Assembly: GCA_014650415.1 (NCBI GenBank)
Contig: BMUX01000012.1
Span: 192,419-256,418, forward strand
DNA: 64,000 bases
Direction: 5' to 3'
From: Streptomyces spiroverticillatus
GTDB taxonomy: Bacteria > Actinomycetota > Actinomycetes > Streptomycetales > Streptomycetaceae
Shown: positions 51,782 through 60,303 of the stretch, one piece after another
How the letters are laid out: every line of letters begins with the position of its first letter
How positions within the stretch are numbered: position 1 is the first letter of the stretch
The notes under the pieces: generated by a model
Told to the model about the DNA's origin: nothing
Database searches by the model: none
The model's input: only the letters and a program-made list of their open reading frames with translations
Position numbers and translations under genes: made by a program

Positions 51782-52186
51782 ATGATCGAGCATCAGAGGG
51801 CAGCCGAAGGCGCCAACCAGTGGTACGACGCCGAGGCGGGCCCCCTCGTCCGCCCCTACGCCAACACCGGTGTGCGCGCCGCCACCGGCGCGGTGCGCCA
51901 GGACCTCGACCTGGTCGCCCACCTCACCGCCACCCCCGGAGCCGGCGCACCGGATGCCTCCCTCCTCGGCCGCGAGCACCAGGCCCTGCTGTCGCTGTGC
52001 CGCAGCGGCACGCACACCGTCGCGGACCTCGCCTCGTCGGCGGGGCTGCCCACCGGCGCCGTACGCACCCTGCTCAACGACCTCATCAGTGCGGGCCAGT
52101 TGGAGCTGCGCGGAGCGGCCCGGCCCACCGCCCTGCCCGCGGAACTCCCCTTGCAGGACGTCATCGACGCCCTGCGCGCCCTGTGA
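51782..52186 (+). CDS. DUF742 protein (conservon CvnC-like)
   Basis: A 134-residue protein. VRPYANTGVR near the N-terminus and a winged-helix-like core (LLSLCRSGTHTVADLASSAGLPTGAVRTLLNDLISAGQL) identify DUF742. In conservons it works with a roadblock protein, a small GTPase and a sensor kinase. It is 70 bp before the GTPase gene. Confidence 0.92.
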   Translation: MIEHQRAAEGANQWYDAEAGPLVRPYANTGVRAATGAVRQDLDLVAHLTATPGAGAPDASLLGREHQALLSLCRSGTHTVADLASSAGLPTGAVRTLLNDLISAGQLELRGAARPTALPAELPLQDVIDALRAL

Positions 52187-52256
52187 AGGCCACCGACGAC
52201 CGCCCCCTTGCCGGGCGGGTCGCCCCGACCTCAGACCACCTCCGAAGGAAGCACCC

Positions 52257-52922
52257 ATGGCCCTCGACCGCAGCGACCGCCCGGACAGCACCGACCTCCC
52301 CGACGCCACCGACACCACGGACGTCCGGGCCGAAGCCGATGCCGAAGGGGACAGCGCTCCGCTCGCGCTGAAAATACTGGTTGCGGGCGGATTCGGCGTC
52401 GGCAAGACCACCCTGGTCGGCTCGGTGAGCGAGATACGCCCGCTGCGCACCGAGGAAATACTCAGTGAGGCCGGGGAGTCGGTGGACGACACCGCCGGCC
52501 TCGACCACAAGGCGGCGACCACCGTCGCCATGGACTTCGGACGCATCACCATCCGCTCCGGGCTCTCCCTCTACCTGTTCGGCACCCCGGGGCAGGACCG
52601 CTTCTGGTTCCTGTGGGACGACCTCTCGCAAGGGGCGCTCGGCGCCGTCGTCATCGCCGACACCCGCAGACTCGCCGACAGTTTCTTCGCGGTGGACTAC
52701 TTCGAGGACCGCCGCATCCCCTTTGTCGTCGCGGTCAACTGCTTCGCCGGCACCCAGACCTACGGGGCGCTCGAAGTCTCCCGTGCGCTCGACCTCGACC
52801 GAGGCACCCCCGTCGTGCTGTGCGACGCCCGCGACCGCGACTCCGGCAAGGAGGTGCTGATCCGGCTGGTCGAGTACGCGGGCCGGGTGCACACCGCGCG
52901 CATGCTCGACGCGATGAGCTGA
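52257..52922 (+). CDS. Conservon small GTPase (CvnD-like)
   Basis: A 221-residue protein with a ~35-residue acidic leader and a Ras-like GTPase core. Walker A is GGFGVGKTT (about residues 44-52), the switch II region is LFGTPGQDRFW, and VVAVNCF takes the place of the NKxD motif. GAAGGAAG precedes ATG 52257. It follows the DUF742 gene. Confidence 0.93.
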   Translation: MALDRSDRPDSTDLPDATDTTDVRAEADAEGDSAPLALKILVAGGFGVGKTTLVGSVSEIRPLRTEEILSEAGESVDDTAGLDHKAATTVAMDFGRITIRSGLSLYLFGTPGQDRFWFLWDDLSQGALGAVVIADTRRLADSFFAVDYFEDRRIPFVVAVNCFAGTQTYGALEVSRALDLDRGTPVVLCDARDRDSGKEVLIRLVEYAGRVHTARMLDAMS

Positions 52923-52930
52923 CTTCGTCT

Positions 52931-52957
52931 CCCCTTCCTCCCCTTCCTCCCCTTCGA
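52931..52957. repeat. CCCCTTCCT tandem repeat
   Basis: A 9-bp polypyrimidine unit occurs three times just after the GTPase stop codon, an unusually strand-biased stretch in the gap before the roadblock gene. Confidence 0.6.
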
Positions 52958-53111
52958 CCGCCGAATTTTCCTCCGCCTGCCGGAACTCCCGCCTCCCGTA
53001 CACCGCTTGGTGATCCCGATCTGCTTGCCGCTGCGGCGACTGTGGGTAAGGCTTGCGGGAGAACAGGGGAAAACGGGAAACGGGGAACGACCGAGCGGGG
53101 AGAGCCGAAAC

Positions 53112-53507
53112 ATGGCACTGAGCAAGGGACTTGACTGGCTGCTCGACGACCTGACCAACCGGATCCAGCACATCCGGCACGCACTGGTCCTGTCCAATGA
53201 CGGACTGGTGACCGGGGCGAGTTCCGGGCTGGCACGGCCCGACGCGGAGCATCTCGCCGCGGTCTCCTCGGGGCTGCACAGCCTGGCGAAGGGCTCCGGG
53301 CGGCATTTCGGGGCCGGGAAGGTGCGCCAGACGATGATCGAGTTCGACGACGGAATCCTCTTCGTCACCGCTGCGGGCGAAGGCAGCTGTCTGTGCGTAC
53401 TGGGGGCCGCCGAGGCCGACTTCGGGCAGGTCGCCTACGAGATGACGCTGCTCGTCAACCGGGTCGGTGAACATCTCAAGGTGGATGCGCGCCAGCCGGG
53501 AATCTGA
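53112..53507 (+). CDS. Roadblock/LC7 protein (conservon CvnB-like)
   Basis: A 131-residue protein. LDWLLDDLTNRIQHIRHALVLSNDGLVTGASSGL and the C-terminal helix (MTLLVNRVGEHLKV) are typical of roadblock/LC7 proteins, which regulate the small GTPase. GGGGAGAG precedes ATG 53112. Here it follows the GTPase by 189 bp rather than preceding DUF742, which is the usual conservon order. Confidence 0.92.
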   Translation: MALSKGLDWLLDDLTNRIQHIRHALVLSNDGLVTGASSGLARPDAEHLAAVSSGLHSLAKGSGRHFGAGKVRQTMIEFDDGILFVTAAGEGSCLCVLGAAEADFGQVAYEMTLLVNRVGEHLKVDARQPGI

Positions 53508-53521
53508 CTGACCTGCACGAA

Positions 53522-53558
53522 CGCGCTCGGCCTGAGAGTTATCCACAGGCCGAGCGCG
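53522..53558 (+). terminator. Terminator after the conservon, with a DnaA-box in the loop
   Basis: A perfect 13-bp stem (53522-53534 with 53546-53558) around an 11-nt loop. TTATCCACA, the consensus DnaA box, spans 53539-53547, from the loop into the right arm. Confidence 0.8.
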
Positions 53559-53621
53559 ATCCGGCCCTTCCGGGCTACGGTCGTCACCGAGAGTAATTCA
53601 CAACTCACGGGGAGGACCGTC

Positions 53622-54635
53622 ATGGTCGTACAGAACGCAGTCGCACAGAACACAGTCGTACGGAACGCCGCCGTGCCGACCGCGAGCGAGCAGCTCTGGG
53701 GCGCGAGAGACGTGAACAGGGCGGTGCACGAGACCGTCACCGCCGTGCGCGCGGCCCAGGAACTGGGCCTGAAGAAGCACGAGTTCGACCTCGCGGTGCA
53801 GCTCGGCCGCATCCGCACCGTCGCCGACCTCGACGGCGGACGGCGCCGGGTCGCCCGCGAAGAGGTCGACCGGCTCCTGGAGCTGGACCTGCGGGCCACC
53901 CCGCTCCGGGAACGGCTGCGCACGGCGGGAACGAGCGAGGGCGCCACACTCCTGAACATCGGCCGCGCCCGCTTCACCGGACTCGCCCGCGCCGGATACC
54001 TGCAACCCGTCCGCTTCTACCTCAACCGCTACCGGGCGGTCGTCTGGCTCTACCTCGTCGAGGAACTGGCCGACTTCGCCGCCCGCCACCCCGAACTGCT
54101 CCGCGGCCACTACCCGGACACCATGCGCGCCGCGCTCGCCGCCGGGGAGGACCGCAGGCCACGGAACTGGCGCAGCCGACGGCTCGGCCAACTGCTGGCC
54201 AGGACCGAGGACCCCTGGGAGCAGGCCGCGATCTTCAGCTCACTGCTGGCACCGGACCGGGTCGCCCGCGTGGTGGACGCCCCGCACGAGGCGGACCGGC
54301 TCGCCGCACTGAGGGCCGGACTCGTCGCGGCCGAGCCGCGCAGCCCCGCCGCCCGCGAGGCCGTACGCACGCTGCTGGTGGCCGACGACCCCGACGAGAT
54401 CGACTGGATCGTGCTGAACCTGGCGATCTCGCTCAACGAGGCCCGGTCCAAGGACACCGGGAGCGCCCCGCAGCGCCCGGCGTGCGAGGGTCCGACGGCC
54501 CGCCGCCCCGCACGGCACACCGGGCTCCGCCTGCTGCGCGGCCTGGAGCGGATGCCCTCGTGGCGGCCCTGGCGGGCGTTGCCGAGGAGGTGGAGCAGGG
54601 GGAGCCGGAAGCCGCAGGCGCATGAGGCACACTGA
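53622..54635 (+). CDS. DUF6397 family protein
   Basis: A 337-residue protein. An N-terminal helix-turn-helix-like part (AAQELGLKKHEFDLAVQLGRIRT, then REEVDRLL) and the block RARFTGLARAGYLQPVRFYLNRYRAVVWLYL match DUF6397, a Streptomyces-specific group of unknown function. GGGGAGGACC precedes ATG 53622. The C-terminal ~60 residues are basic and low in complexity. Confidence 0.85.
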   Translation: MVVQNAVAQNTVVRNAAVPTASEQLWGARDVNRAVHETVTAVRAAQELGLKKHEFDLAVQLGRIRTVADLDGGRRRVAREEVDRLLELDLRATPLRERLRTAGTSEGATLLNIGRARFTGLARAGYLQPVRFYLNRYRAVVWLYLVEELADFAARHPELLRGHYPDTMRAALAAGEDRRPRNWRSRRLGQLLARTEDPWEQAAIFSSLLAPDRVARVVDAPHEADRLAALRAGLVAAEPRSPAAREAVRTLLVADDPDEIDWIVLNLAISLNEARSKDTGSAPQRPACEGPTARRPARHTGLRLLRGLERMPSWRPWRALPRRWSRGSRKPQAHEAH

Positions 54636-54640
54636 TCGAC

Positions 54641-54856
54641 GTGTCTTCTCCTCGCCGAGTCTGCCCCGTGTGCCGTCGTGAGATCGCCGTCGTCGCCGCA
54701 CGCTTCGCCCGCCACGACCCGCCGGGGGCGCGAGGCACCACGGAGCTGATCTCCTGCCCCGGCTCGCGCACCACCGCACCCCTCGGCTCGGCCGTGCAAG
54801 CGTCTCTGGACGGCTACGCGGTGCCGGAGTTCCCCGGTCAGCTCCCGCTGTTCTGA
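54641..54856 (+). CDS. Small zinc-ribbon-like protein
   Basis: A 71-residue protein starting at GTG 54641, 5 bp after the DUF6397 stop. VCPVCRREI and a later single Cys suggest a partial zinc ribbon. Its last 19 bp overlap the end of the YchJ-like gene. No clear ribosome site, so it may depend on coupling to the gene before it. Confidence 0.5.
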   Translation: MSSPRRVCPVCRREIAVVAARFARHDPPGARGTTELISCPGSRTTAPLGSAVQASLDGYAVPEFPGQLPLF

Positions 54857-55329
54857 CCGTCCAGGTACGTCCACTGCCCGTCGACCCGTACGAACCGGCT
54901 CACCTCGTGCTGACTGTCGGCCTCGCCCTCGTGGACGTAGTGCGCACGGAACTCCACGACCCCCTCCTGGTGGAAGGCGCTGCCGCCCTCAGTGCGGAGA
55001 ATGTCCAGCCCGGTCCACCGCACGGCGGGATCCAGGTCCAGGTCGGCCGGCCGGGCACTCGGATGCCAGGTCCGCAGGAGGTAGGGCACGTCGAGGACCA
55101 CGAAGGCGCAGTAGCGGGAGCGCATCAGACGCTCGGCGGTGGGCGCGGAGGCGTCCCCGCGGTGAAACCGGCCGCAGCAGTCCCCGTAGGACTCCGCCCG
55201 CCCGCACGGGCAGGGCACGGCGGGGTCGGTCGGGGCAGGCGCCGGAGCGGGCGCGGGCCGGGCCGGGCGAGAAGGCTCCGTACGCGAGGACTGCGTACGG
55301 GAACGACGGGAACGTGAGGCTTTGGACAT
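54838..55329 (-). CDS. YchJ-family SEC-C protein
   Basis: A 163-residue protein. A basic Arg/Ser/Pro N-terminus of ~35 residues precedes the SEC-C-like zinc motif CPCGRAESYGDCCGRFH near residue 40, then the YchJ core RLMRSRYCAFVVLDVPYLLRTWHP. GGGGAGG lies 8 nt before ATG 55329. Function of the UPF0225/YchJ group is not established. Confidence 0.88.
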   Translation of the reverse strand: MSKASRSRRSRTQSSRTEPSRPARPAPAPAPAPTDPAVPCPCGRAESYGDCCGRFHRGDASAPTAERLMRSRYCAFVVLDVPYLLRTWHPSARPADLDLDPAVRWTGLDILRTEGGSAFHQEGVVEFRAHYVHEGEADSQHEVSRFVRVDGQWTYLDGQNSGS

Positions 55330-55382
55330 GCCCCCATCCTCCCCGACCCGGCCACGCCGCTGCCCCGGGGCCATCCCGCAGC

Positions 55383-55757
55383 TCAGAGCCCGCCGCGGAG
55401 CTGCTCCCACTCGCGGCGGTCGCGCTTGGTCGGGCGGCCCGTGCCGCGGTCGCGGATGCCCGCGCCCATCACCTCGCGCGGAGGGCGCGGCGCGCTCTTG
55501 TCGACGTACGCCTCGGCGGCCGGAGCGGCCCCCACGCGCTTGCGGATCAGCTGGGACACGATGACGACGCGCTCCCAGCCCTCCTGCCGCACCCGTACCT
55601 CGTCGCCGATCCGCACCGCCTGCGCGGGCTTGACCCGCTCGCCGTTGATGCGCACGTGCCCGGCCCGGCAGGCCGCAGCGGCTGCCGACCGCGTCTTCGC
55701 CAGCCGCACCGACCAGACCCAGCTGTCGACCCGTACCGTTCCCGTCTCCGAAGCCAT
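55383..55757 (-). CDS. S4-domain RNA-binding protein, Hsp15-like
   Basis: A 124-residue protein. RVDSWVWSVRLAKTRSAA and GHVRINGERVKPAQAVRIGDEV form an S4 domain; the basic C-terminus ends RPTKRDRREWEQL, as in HslR/Hsp15 proteins that rescue stalled 50S subunits. Confidence 0.9.
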   Translation of the reverse strand: MASETGTVRVDSWVWSVRLAKTRSAAAAACRAGHVRINGERVKPAQAVRIGDEVRVRQEGWERVVIVSQLIRKRVGAAPAAEAYVDKSAPRPPREVMGAGIRDRGTGRPTKRDRREWEQLRGGL

Positions 55758-55767
55758 GCGGGCCAGC

Positions 55768-56688
55768 CTAATGCCGCAGCGCCTCGCGCAAGGCGGTCAG
55801 TGACGGCTGGGCCGCCGCCCGGCAGGACGGCAGGAGGTCCGCGAAGTTCAGGAAGCCGTGGACCATCTCCTCCTGGACGTCCAATTGCGTGGGCACCCCG
55901 GCCGCGCGCAGTTGCCCGGCGTAAGCGATGCCCTCGTCCAGCAGGGGATCGTTGCCCGCCACCAGGACGTACGCGGGAGCCAGCCCCGAAAGGTCGTCGG
56001 CGAGCGACACGGCACCGTACGGCACCGCTTCCCGGCGGGAGATCGCGCCGAAGTGGTGCCGGTGGAAGAACGCCATGGCCTGCGCCCCCAGCATCGCGGC
56101 GTCGGCGAAGCGCTTGCGCGAGGGGGTCTCGTCCAGGCCGGTCGCCGGGTACCAGAGCAGTTGCAGCACCGGCTGCGGAACCCCCCGGTCACGGGCCATC
56201 AGGCAGACCCCGGCCGTGATCGACGCCCCCGCGCTGTCCCCGGCGAGGGCGATGCGCGACGGGTCGCCGCCCCACTCCCGGGCGTGCTCCCGCGCCCACA
56301 CGTACGCGGCGAACCCGTCCTCCAGGGCGGCCGGGAAGGCGTGTTCGGGGGAGAGCCGGTAGTCGACCGCCATGACGATCGAGCCGCTCTCCTTCGCCGT
56401 CGTACGGCACAGCGCGTCGTGGCTCTCCAGGTCACCGATCACGAACCCGCCGCCGTGGCAGAAGACGGTGACGGGCAGATCCGGGTCGGCAGAGGGGTGG
56501 TAGAAGCGCACCGGGATCTCGCCGCCCGGTCCCGGAATGACACCGTCCTCGACCTTCGGCAGCGGCGTCGTGACCGGCAGCAGGGCGAGCCGTGCCGCCG
56601 ACTGCTCGCGGAAGGAGACCGGGTCCAACGACCAGTCCAACTGCGGAACCTGATCCAGAAACTGCTCGAGCGCGGGCTCGATCGGCAT
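55768..56688 (-). CDS. HSL-family alpha/beta hydrolase (esterase/lipase)
   Basis: A 306-residue protein. The oxyanion-hole motif FCHGGGFVIGDLESH, the nucleophile GDSAGAS, and a catalytic Asp/His pair (NDPLLDEG, MVHGFLNF) give a complete hormone-sensitive-lipase-type site. It hydrolyses short-chain esters; there is no signal peptide. Confidence 0.92.
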   Translation of the reverse strand: MPIEPALEQFLDQVPQLDWSLDPVSFREQSAARLALLPVTTPLPKVEDGVIPGPGGEIPVRFYHPSADPDLPVTVFCHGGGFVIGDLESHDALCRTTAKESGSIVMAVDYRLSPEHAFPAALEDGFAAYVWAREHAREWGGDPSRIALAGDSAGASITAGVCLMARDRGVPQPVLQLLWYPATGLDETPSRKRFADAAMLGAQAMAFFHRHHFGAISRREAVPYGAVSLADDLSGLAPAYVLVAGNDPLLDEGIAYAGQLRAAGVPTQLDVQEEMVHGFLNFADLLPSCRAAAQPSLTALREALRH

Positions 56689-56740
56689 GCCACAACCCCC
56701 TGACGGTCCATCAGCAAGGCCCCGAATGTACGTGTCGTTT

Positions 56741-56788
56741 GAACCGAAAGGAAGTGCCGTGCCCGAACCGGAAAGAAGGCCCGTGCCG
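56741..56788. repeat. 24-bp imperfect tandem repeat
   Basis: Two copies with 24-bp period begin at 56741 and 56765 with GAACCG and share CCGTGCC. They lie in the region upstream of the small secreted protein gene. Confidence 0.55.
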
Positions 56789-56838
56789 CATCTTCCGGCG
56801 TGCGAAAGTCGCCCGCACGCTGCCTACTGGAAGGAGGA

Positions 56839-56857
56839 CCGACCGGCATCCGGTCGG
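56839..56857 (+). promoter_or_regulatory. Short hairpin upstream of the small secreted protein
   Basis: CCGACCGG-CAT-CCGGTCGG is an 8-bp perfect hairpin 28 bp before the start codon at 56885, in the 5' leader. It could stabilise the mRNA or act as a small terminator. Confidence 0.4.
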
Positions 56858-56884
56858 CCCCGCCGACCGCCCTAAGGACCCGCC

Positions 56885-57115
56885 ATGTCCCGCCCCCGCA
56901 CCGTCCCCGCAGCCTTCGCCACCGCCCTGCTCGCGGGCGGCCTCCTGCTCGCCCCCGCAGCCGCCGCCGACGCGCCGCCCGGCGGAGACCGCTGCGCCGC
57001 CATCCAGCGCGACCTCGACGCCTACCGGCGCGGCGAGGTCCAGTACTTCGTCGATCCCGAACCGGCCTGGCGGGCAGAAGCCGCCGAACTCGGCTGCGAG
57101 ATCTGCGGGCTCTGA
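56885..57115 (+). CDS. Small secreted Cys-containing protein
   Basis: A 76-residue protein. The first ~28 residues are a signal peptide (FATALLAGGLLLAPAAAADA). The mature part of about 48 residues has three Cys (DRCAA, GCEICGL), so at least one disulfide is likely. AAGGA precedes the ATG. No family is recognised. Confidence 0.7.
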   Translation: MSRPRTVPAAFATALLAGGLLLAPAAAADAPPGGDRCAAIQRDLDAYRRGEVQYFVDPEPAWRAEAAELGCEICGL

Positions 57116-57177
57116 CGACGCGGGGAGGCAACGCCAGGGCCCGCAGGCTTCCGTGCTTACCGGCGGTACCGATCGCC

Positions 57178-57894
57178 TCAGGCCGGAAGCCGGTTCGGGT
57201 GCGACATCCGGCGCGCCGCCCGCAACAGTCCCTGGATCTGCGGTCCCGCCTGCTCCACCCCGGTCACCGGCGTGGGGAACGCCAGCCGTACGTCGGCGTG
57301 CGCACGCGGGTACTCCAGGCGCAGCGTGAGCCCGTACCGGTCCATCGCCACCGGCATCGCCCGCGTCAGGTCCGCGGTCCGCGGCGCCCGCACCAGGCGC
57401 AGCAGCAAGGGCACCAACTCGGCATGCGCGTCCAGCAGATGCGTGAGCATCCCCGCCTCGCAGACGGCGAGCGGGTCCGGAAGGGTGTGCTCCAGCTCCT
57501 CCAGGGTGACGTAGGCCCGCCCGTCCGCGTCCTCGATCACCGCCTGCCCGAACTCCATGCAGGTGCTGCCCTGGGGGGCCTCGGAGGAGTCGTACGGCGC
57601 GGCCAGCAGACCGGTGACCGTGACGCGGGCGCGGACCCGGTCCCGTACCGGAGTGGGTGCGACGTCGGTGAACTCCAGCCGCACGGGGATGCGTTCGTGC
57701 CCGGGGGAGGGGTGGGCCTGGTCGGTGGGTTCATGGACGTGGATGCGGCTCATGACGCCTTCTCCGTCGAGCCTGCGCACCTCCGTGTGCACGCCGTCGC
57801 TGACGACGGTCATCGAGTGGGCGGCGGCCAGCACGGAGCGGACGCGCTCGGCGCTGGTCGGCTGCTGGGCACGGGAGGGGCGGGGCAGGCGCAT
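57178..57894 (-). CDS. DUF2470 protein under an iron box
   Basis: A 238-residue protein. AERVRSVLAAAHSMTVVSDG and HLLDAHAELVPLLLRL plus MDRYGLTLRLEY match the DUF2470/heme-oxygenase-like C-terminal domain. GGAG lies 7 nt before ATG 57894 and a consensus iron box lies at 57941-57959, so it is expected to be expressed in iron starvation. A role in heme or siderophore-iron handling is inferred. Confidence 0.85.
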   Translation of the reverse strand: MRLPRPSRAQQPTSAERVRSVLAAAHSMTVVSDGVHTEVRRLDGEGVMSRIHVHEPTDQAHPSPGHERIPVRLEFTDVAPTPVRDRVRARVTVTGLLAAPYDSSEAPQGSTCMEFGQAVIEDADGRAYVTLEELEHTLPDPLAVCEAGMLTHLLDAHAELVPLLLRLVRAPRTADLTRAMPVAMDRYGLTLRLEYPRAHADVRLAFPTPVTGVEQAGPQIQGLLRAARRMSHPNRLPA

Positions 57895-57940
57895 GCGGGA
57901 TCTCCAAGAGGCAACGGCAGGACACCGGATCGAGCAACTT

Positions 57941-57959
57941 AGGTAAGCCTAACCTAATG
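57941..57959 (-). promoter_or_regulatory. DmdR1/IdeR/DtxR-type iron box
   Basis: TTAGGTAAGCCTAACCTAA is a 19-bp near-palindrome that fits the actinobacterial iron box (TTAGGTTAGGCTAACCTAA) at almost all positions. It lies 47-65 bp upstream of the DUF2470 start, where a repressor would cover the promoter. Confidence 0.9.
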
Positions 57960-58067
57960 CTCTTCCGGTGACTGCGGTGTGACACGGATCAGCCGAAATC
58001 CGCTCCCGCGCCGCGCGAAGCCGTAAGCGAAACGGGCCTGCACGCAACGGCCGTACGTGAAATGGCC

Positions 58068-58688
58068 TTACTCGAAGCGCTCGGTGTCCCCCGCCCCGCG
58101 CCGGACGATCTCCGCCTCGCCGTCCGAGAAGTCGACCACCGTCGTCGGCACCGTCCCGCAGTCGCCCGAGTCGATCACCGCGTCCACGACGTGATCGAGC
58201 CGCTCCTTGATCTCCCAGCCCTGCGTCATCGGCTCCTCCTGGTCGGGCAGCAGCAGCGTGCTCGACACCAACGGCTCGCCGAGCTGCTCGAGAAGGGCCT
58301 GCGCGACGACGTGATCGGGGATCCGCACGCCCACCGTCTTCTTCTTCGGGTGCAGCAACTGGCGCGGCACCTCCTTCGTCGCGGGCAGGATGAAGGTGTA
58401 ACTGCCCGGCGTCGCCGCCTTGATGGTGCGGAACACCCGGTTGTCGAGCTGCACGAACTGGCCCAGCTGCGCGAAGTCGTGGCAGACCAGCGTGAAGTGG
58501 TGCCGGTCGTCCAGGTTGCGGATCGTACGGATCCGGTTGATGCCGTCCTTGCTGCCGAGCTGACAGCCCAGCGCGTAACAGGAGTCCGTCGGATACGCGA
58601 CGAGCGCGCCCGCCCGGATGCTGTCCGCCACGCTCGCGATGGTGCGGGGCTGGGGGTTCTCGGGGTGCACGTCGAAGTACTTGGCCAT
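58068..58688 (-). CDS. YciO/Sua5/YrdC-family protein
   Basis: A 206-residue protein. GALVAYPTDSCYALGC, KKKTVGVRIPDH and LGEPLVSSTLLLP match the YrdC fold that makes threonylcarbamoyl-AMP for tRNA t6A. Length and the LPATKEVPRQLLHPKKKT region are those of the YciO branch, so the exact reaction is less certain than for TsaC. Confidence 0.9.
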   Translation of the reverse strand: MAKYFDVHPENPQPRTIASVADSIRAGALVAYPTDSCYALGCQLGSKDGINRIRTIRNLDDRHHFTLVCHDFAQLGQFVQLDNRVFRTIKAATPGSYTFILPATKEVPRQLLHPKKKTVGVRIPDHVVAQALLEQLGEPLVSSTLLLPDQEEPMTQGWEIKERLDHVVDAVIDSGDCGTVPTTVVDFSDGEAEIVRRGAGDTERFE

Positions 58689-58749
58689 CTGCCGAGTCTA
58701 GGCGATCACCCCCGAACCGCCCGGCGAAGCCCACCCGCCTCCGCACCCC

Positions 58750-59541
58750 CTACTCGACCGCCGCCCCGTCCATCGTCCGCCGCATCGCCATGTTGCTGAC
58801 CAGCAGACCGCCGTCCACCGGCAGCGTCACCCCGGTGATCCACGCCGCGTCCGACGACGCCAGAAAAGTCACCGCCGCCGCGATGTCCTCGGGCTCCCCG
58901 AGCCGCCCCATCGGGTAGTGCGCGGGGAGCGCGTCCAGCGGCGTCTCGCGCCCCTCCCAGGCTCCTGTGCGTACGGTTCCGGGCTCGACGACGTTCACCC
59001 GCACCCCGCGCGGCGCGCACTGCACGGCCAGCGTGCGCGTGAGGGACGCCAGGCCCGCCTTCGCGGCGCTGTAGGCGTGGTTGCCGAAGTGCCGCTCCGC
59101 GTTGACGGAGCCGATGTTGACGATCGCCCCGCGCCCGCCGGCCGCCGCCAGATGCGGCAGGGCGGCGCGCACGCAGCGGAAAGCGCCGTGCAGGCTCACC
59201 TCGAAGTCCTCGTACCAGGACTCGTCCGGAGTCTCCTCGAAGAGCGCGGGCTCCGCATGACAGGCGTACGCGTTGTTGACCAGCACGTCCAGCCGCCCGA
59301 AGGACTCCACGGCCCGCGCCACCGCCGCCTCCACCGCCGCCCGGTCGACGACGTCACAGCCCTGGGCCAGCGCCGCCCCGCCCCCCTTGCGTATCTCCGA
59401 GGCCACCCGCTCGGCCCGCTCCGGTTCCCGGTCGGTGACGAGCACCTTCGCCCCCTCCGCCGCGAACCGCCGTGCGGTCGCCTCCCCGATGCCCTGACCT
59501 GCGCCGCTGATGAGTACGCCGTATCCGTCGAAACGAGTCAT
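58750..59541 (-). CDS. Short-chain dehydrogenase/reductase
   Basis: A 263-residue classical SDR: ISGAGQGIG (cofactor loop), LVNNAY, and YSAAK (catalytic Tyr and Lys), with the preceding NIGSVNA Ser. The C-terminus ends GVTLPVDGGLLV, as usual. NAD or NADP preference is unclear; VTDREPERAE after the second strand suggests NAD. Confidence 0.9.
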   Translation of the reverse strand: MTRFDGYGVLISGAGQGIGEATARRFAAEGAKVLVTDREPERAERVASEIRKGGGAALAQGCDVVDRAAVEAAVARAVESFGRLDVLVNNAYACHAEPALFEETPDESWYEDFEVSLHGAFRCVRAALPHLAAAGGRGAIVNIGSVNAERHFGNHAYSAAKAGLASLTRTLAVQCAPRGVRVNVVEPGTVRTGAWEGRETPLDALPAHYPMGRLGEPEDIAAAVTFLASSDAAWITGVTLPVDGGLLVSNMAMRRTMDGAAVE

Positions 59542-59677
59542 GGCCGAACCGTAGACACGGGGCCGGGGCCGACGGGCGGGTTTCGCACAGGAGCCGCACC
59601 CCGGCCCCCGGCCAGGAACCACGGGAGCGCCTATGCTCCTGCGAGACCGTCCGGCGACGAATCCCGAGGACCCCTCC

Positions 59678-60163
59678 GTGCCCCCGACTCCCGCACCGCG
59701 CACCCCCCTTGCCGACTTCACGCTCCCCGGAGGCGTGCTCACCGACGACGCCTTCGTTCGCGGCGACTACACGCTCAGCACCCGGCGCGGCCGCCCCCTC
59801 GTCCTCGCCTTCTACCCCGGCGACGACACCCCCGTGTGCACCAAGCAGCTCTGCTCCTACTCCAGCGGCCTCGACGCCTTCGCCGACACCGGGGCCGAGG
59901 TGTGGGGCATCAGCCCGCAGAGCGTCGACAGCCACGAGGCCTTCGCCCGCAAGCACGGCCTGCGCATGCCGCTGCTCGCCGACACCGACCGCTCCGTCGC
60001 CAAGGCCTTCGGTATCACCGCCCCCGGCATCGGCCTGCGCCGCGCCGTGTTCATCGTGGCCCCCGACGGCACCCTGCACTGGAAGCACGTCTCCCTGCTG
60101 GGCGCCACCTTCCAGAACACCGACACCCTCACCCGCGAACTGAAGGCGCTCTCCGCCTCCTGA
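59678..60163 (+). CDS. Peroxiredoxin (AhpC/Bcp type)
   Basis: A 161-residue thioredoxin-fold protein. PLVLAFYPGDDTPVCTKQLCSY places the peroxidatic Cys (VCT) and a candidate resolving Cys five residues later, as in Bcp/PrxQ enzymes. GTG 59678 has GAGGA upstream; ATG 59633 (GGGAG upstream) would add 15 residues that look unconserved. Confidence 0.88.
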   Translation: MPPTPAPRTPLADFTLPGGVLTDDAFVRGDYTLSTRRGRPLVLAFYPGDDTPVCTKQLCSYSSGLDAFADTGAEVWGISPQSVDSHEAFARKHGLRMPLLADTDRSVAKAFGITAPGIGLRRAVFIVAPDGTLHWKHVSLLGATFQNTDTLTRELKALSAS

Positions 60164-60303
60164 CCCCCGCCCCAGGTCCACACCCGGCCCCCGCCGCGTA
60201 TGCCGATGGGGCAGGGTGCGGTTCCTGCCCCGGTACGACGGCGGGCCGTGCGGCCGCTCCGAGGATGGAGGAACACCCCCTTCCCCTTCCTCCGGAGCCC
60301 GGC

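Noticed and set aside
53539..53547. A replication origin suggested by the DnaA box
   Set aside because: There is a single box, no cluster, no dnaA or dnaN genes and no AT-rich unwinding region.
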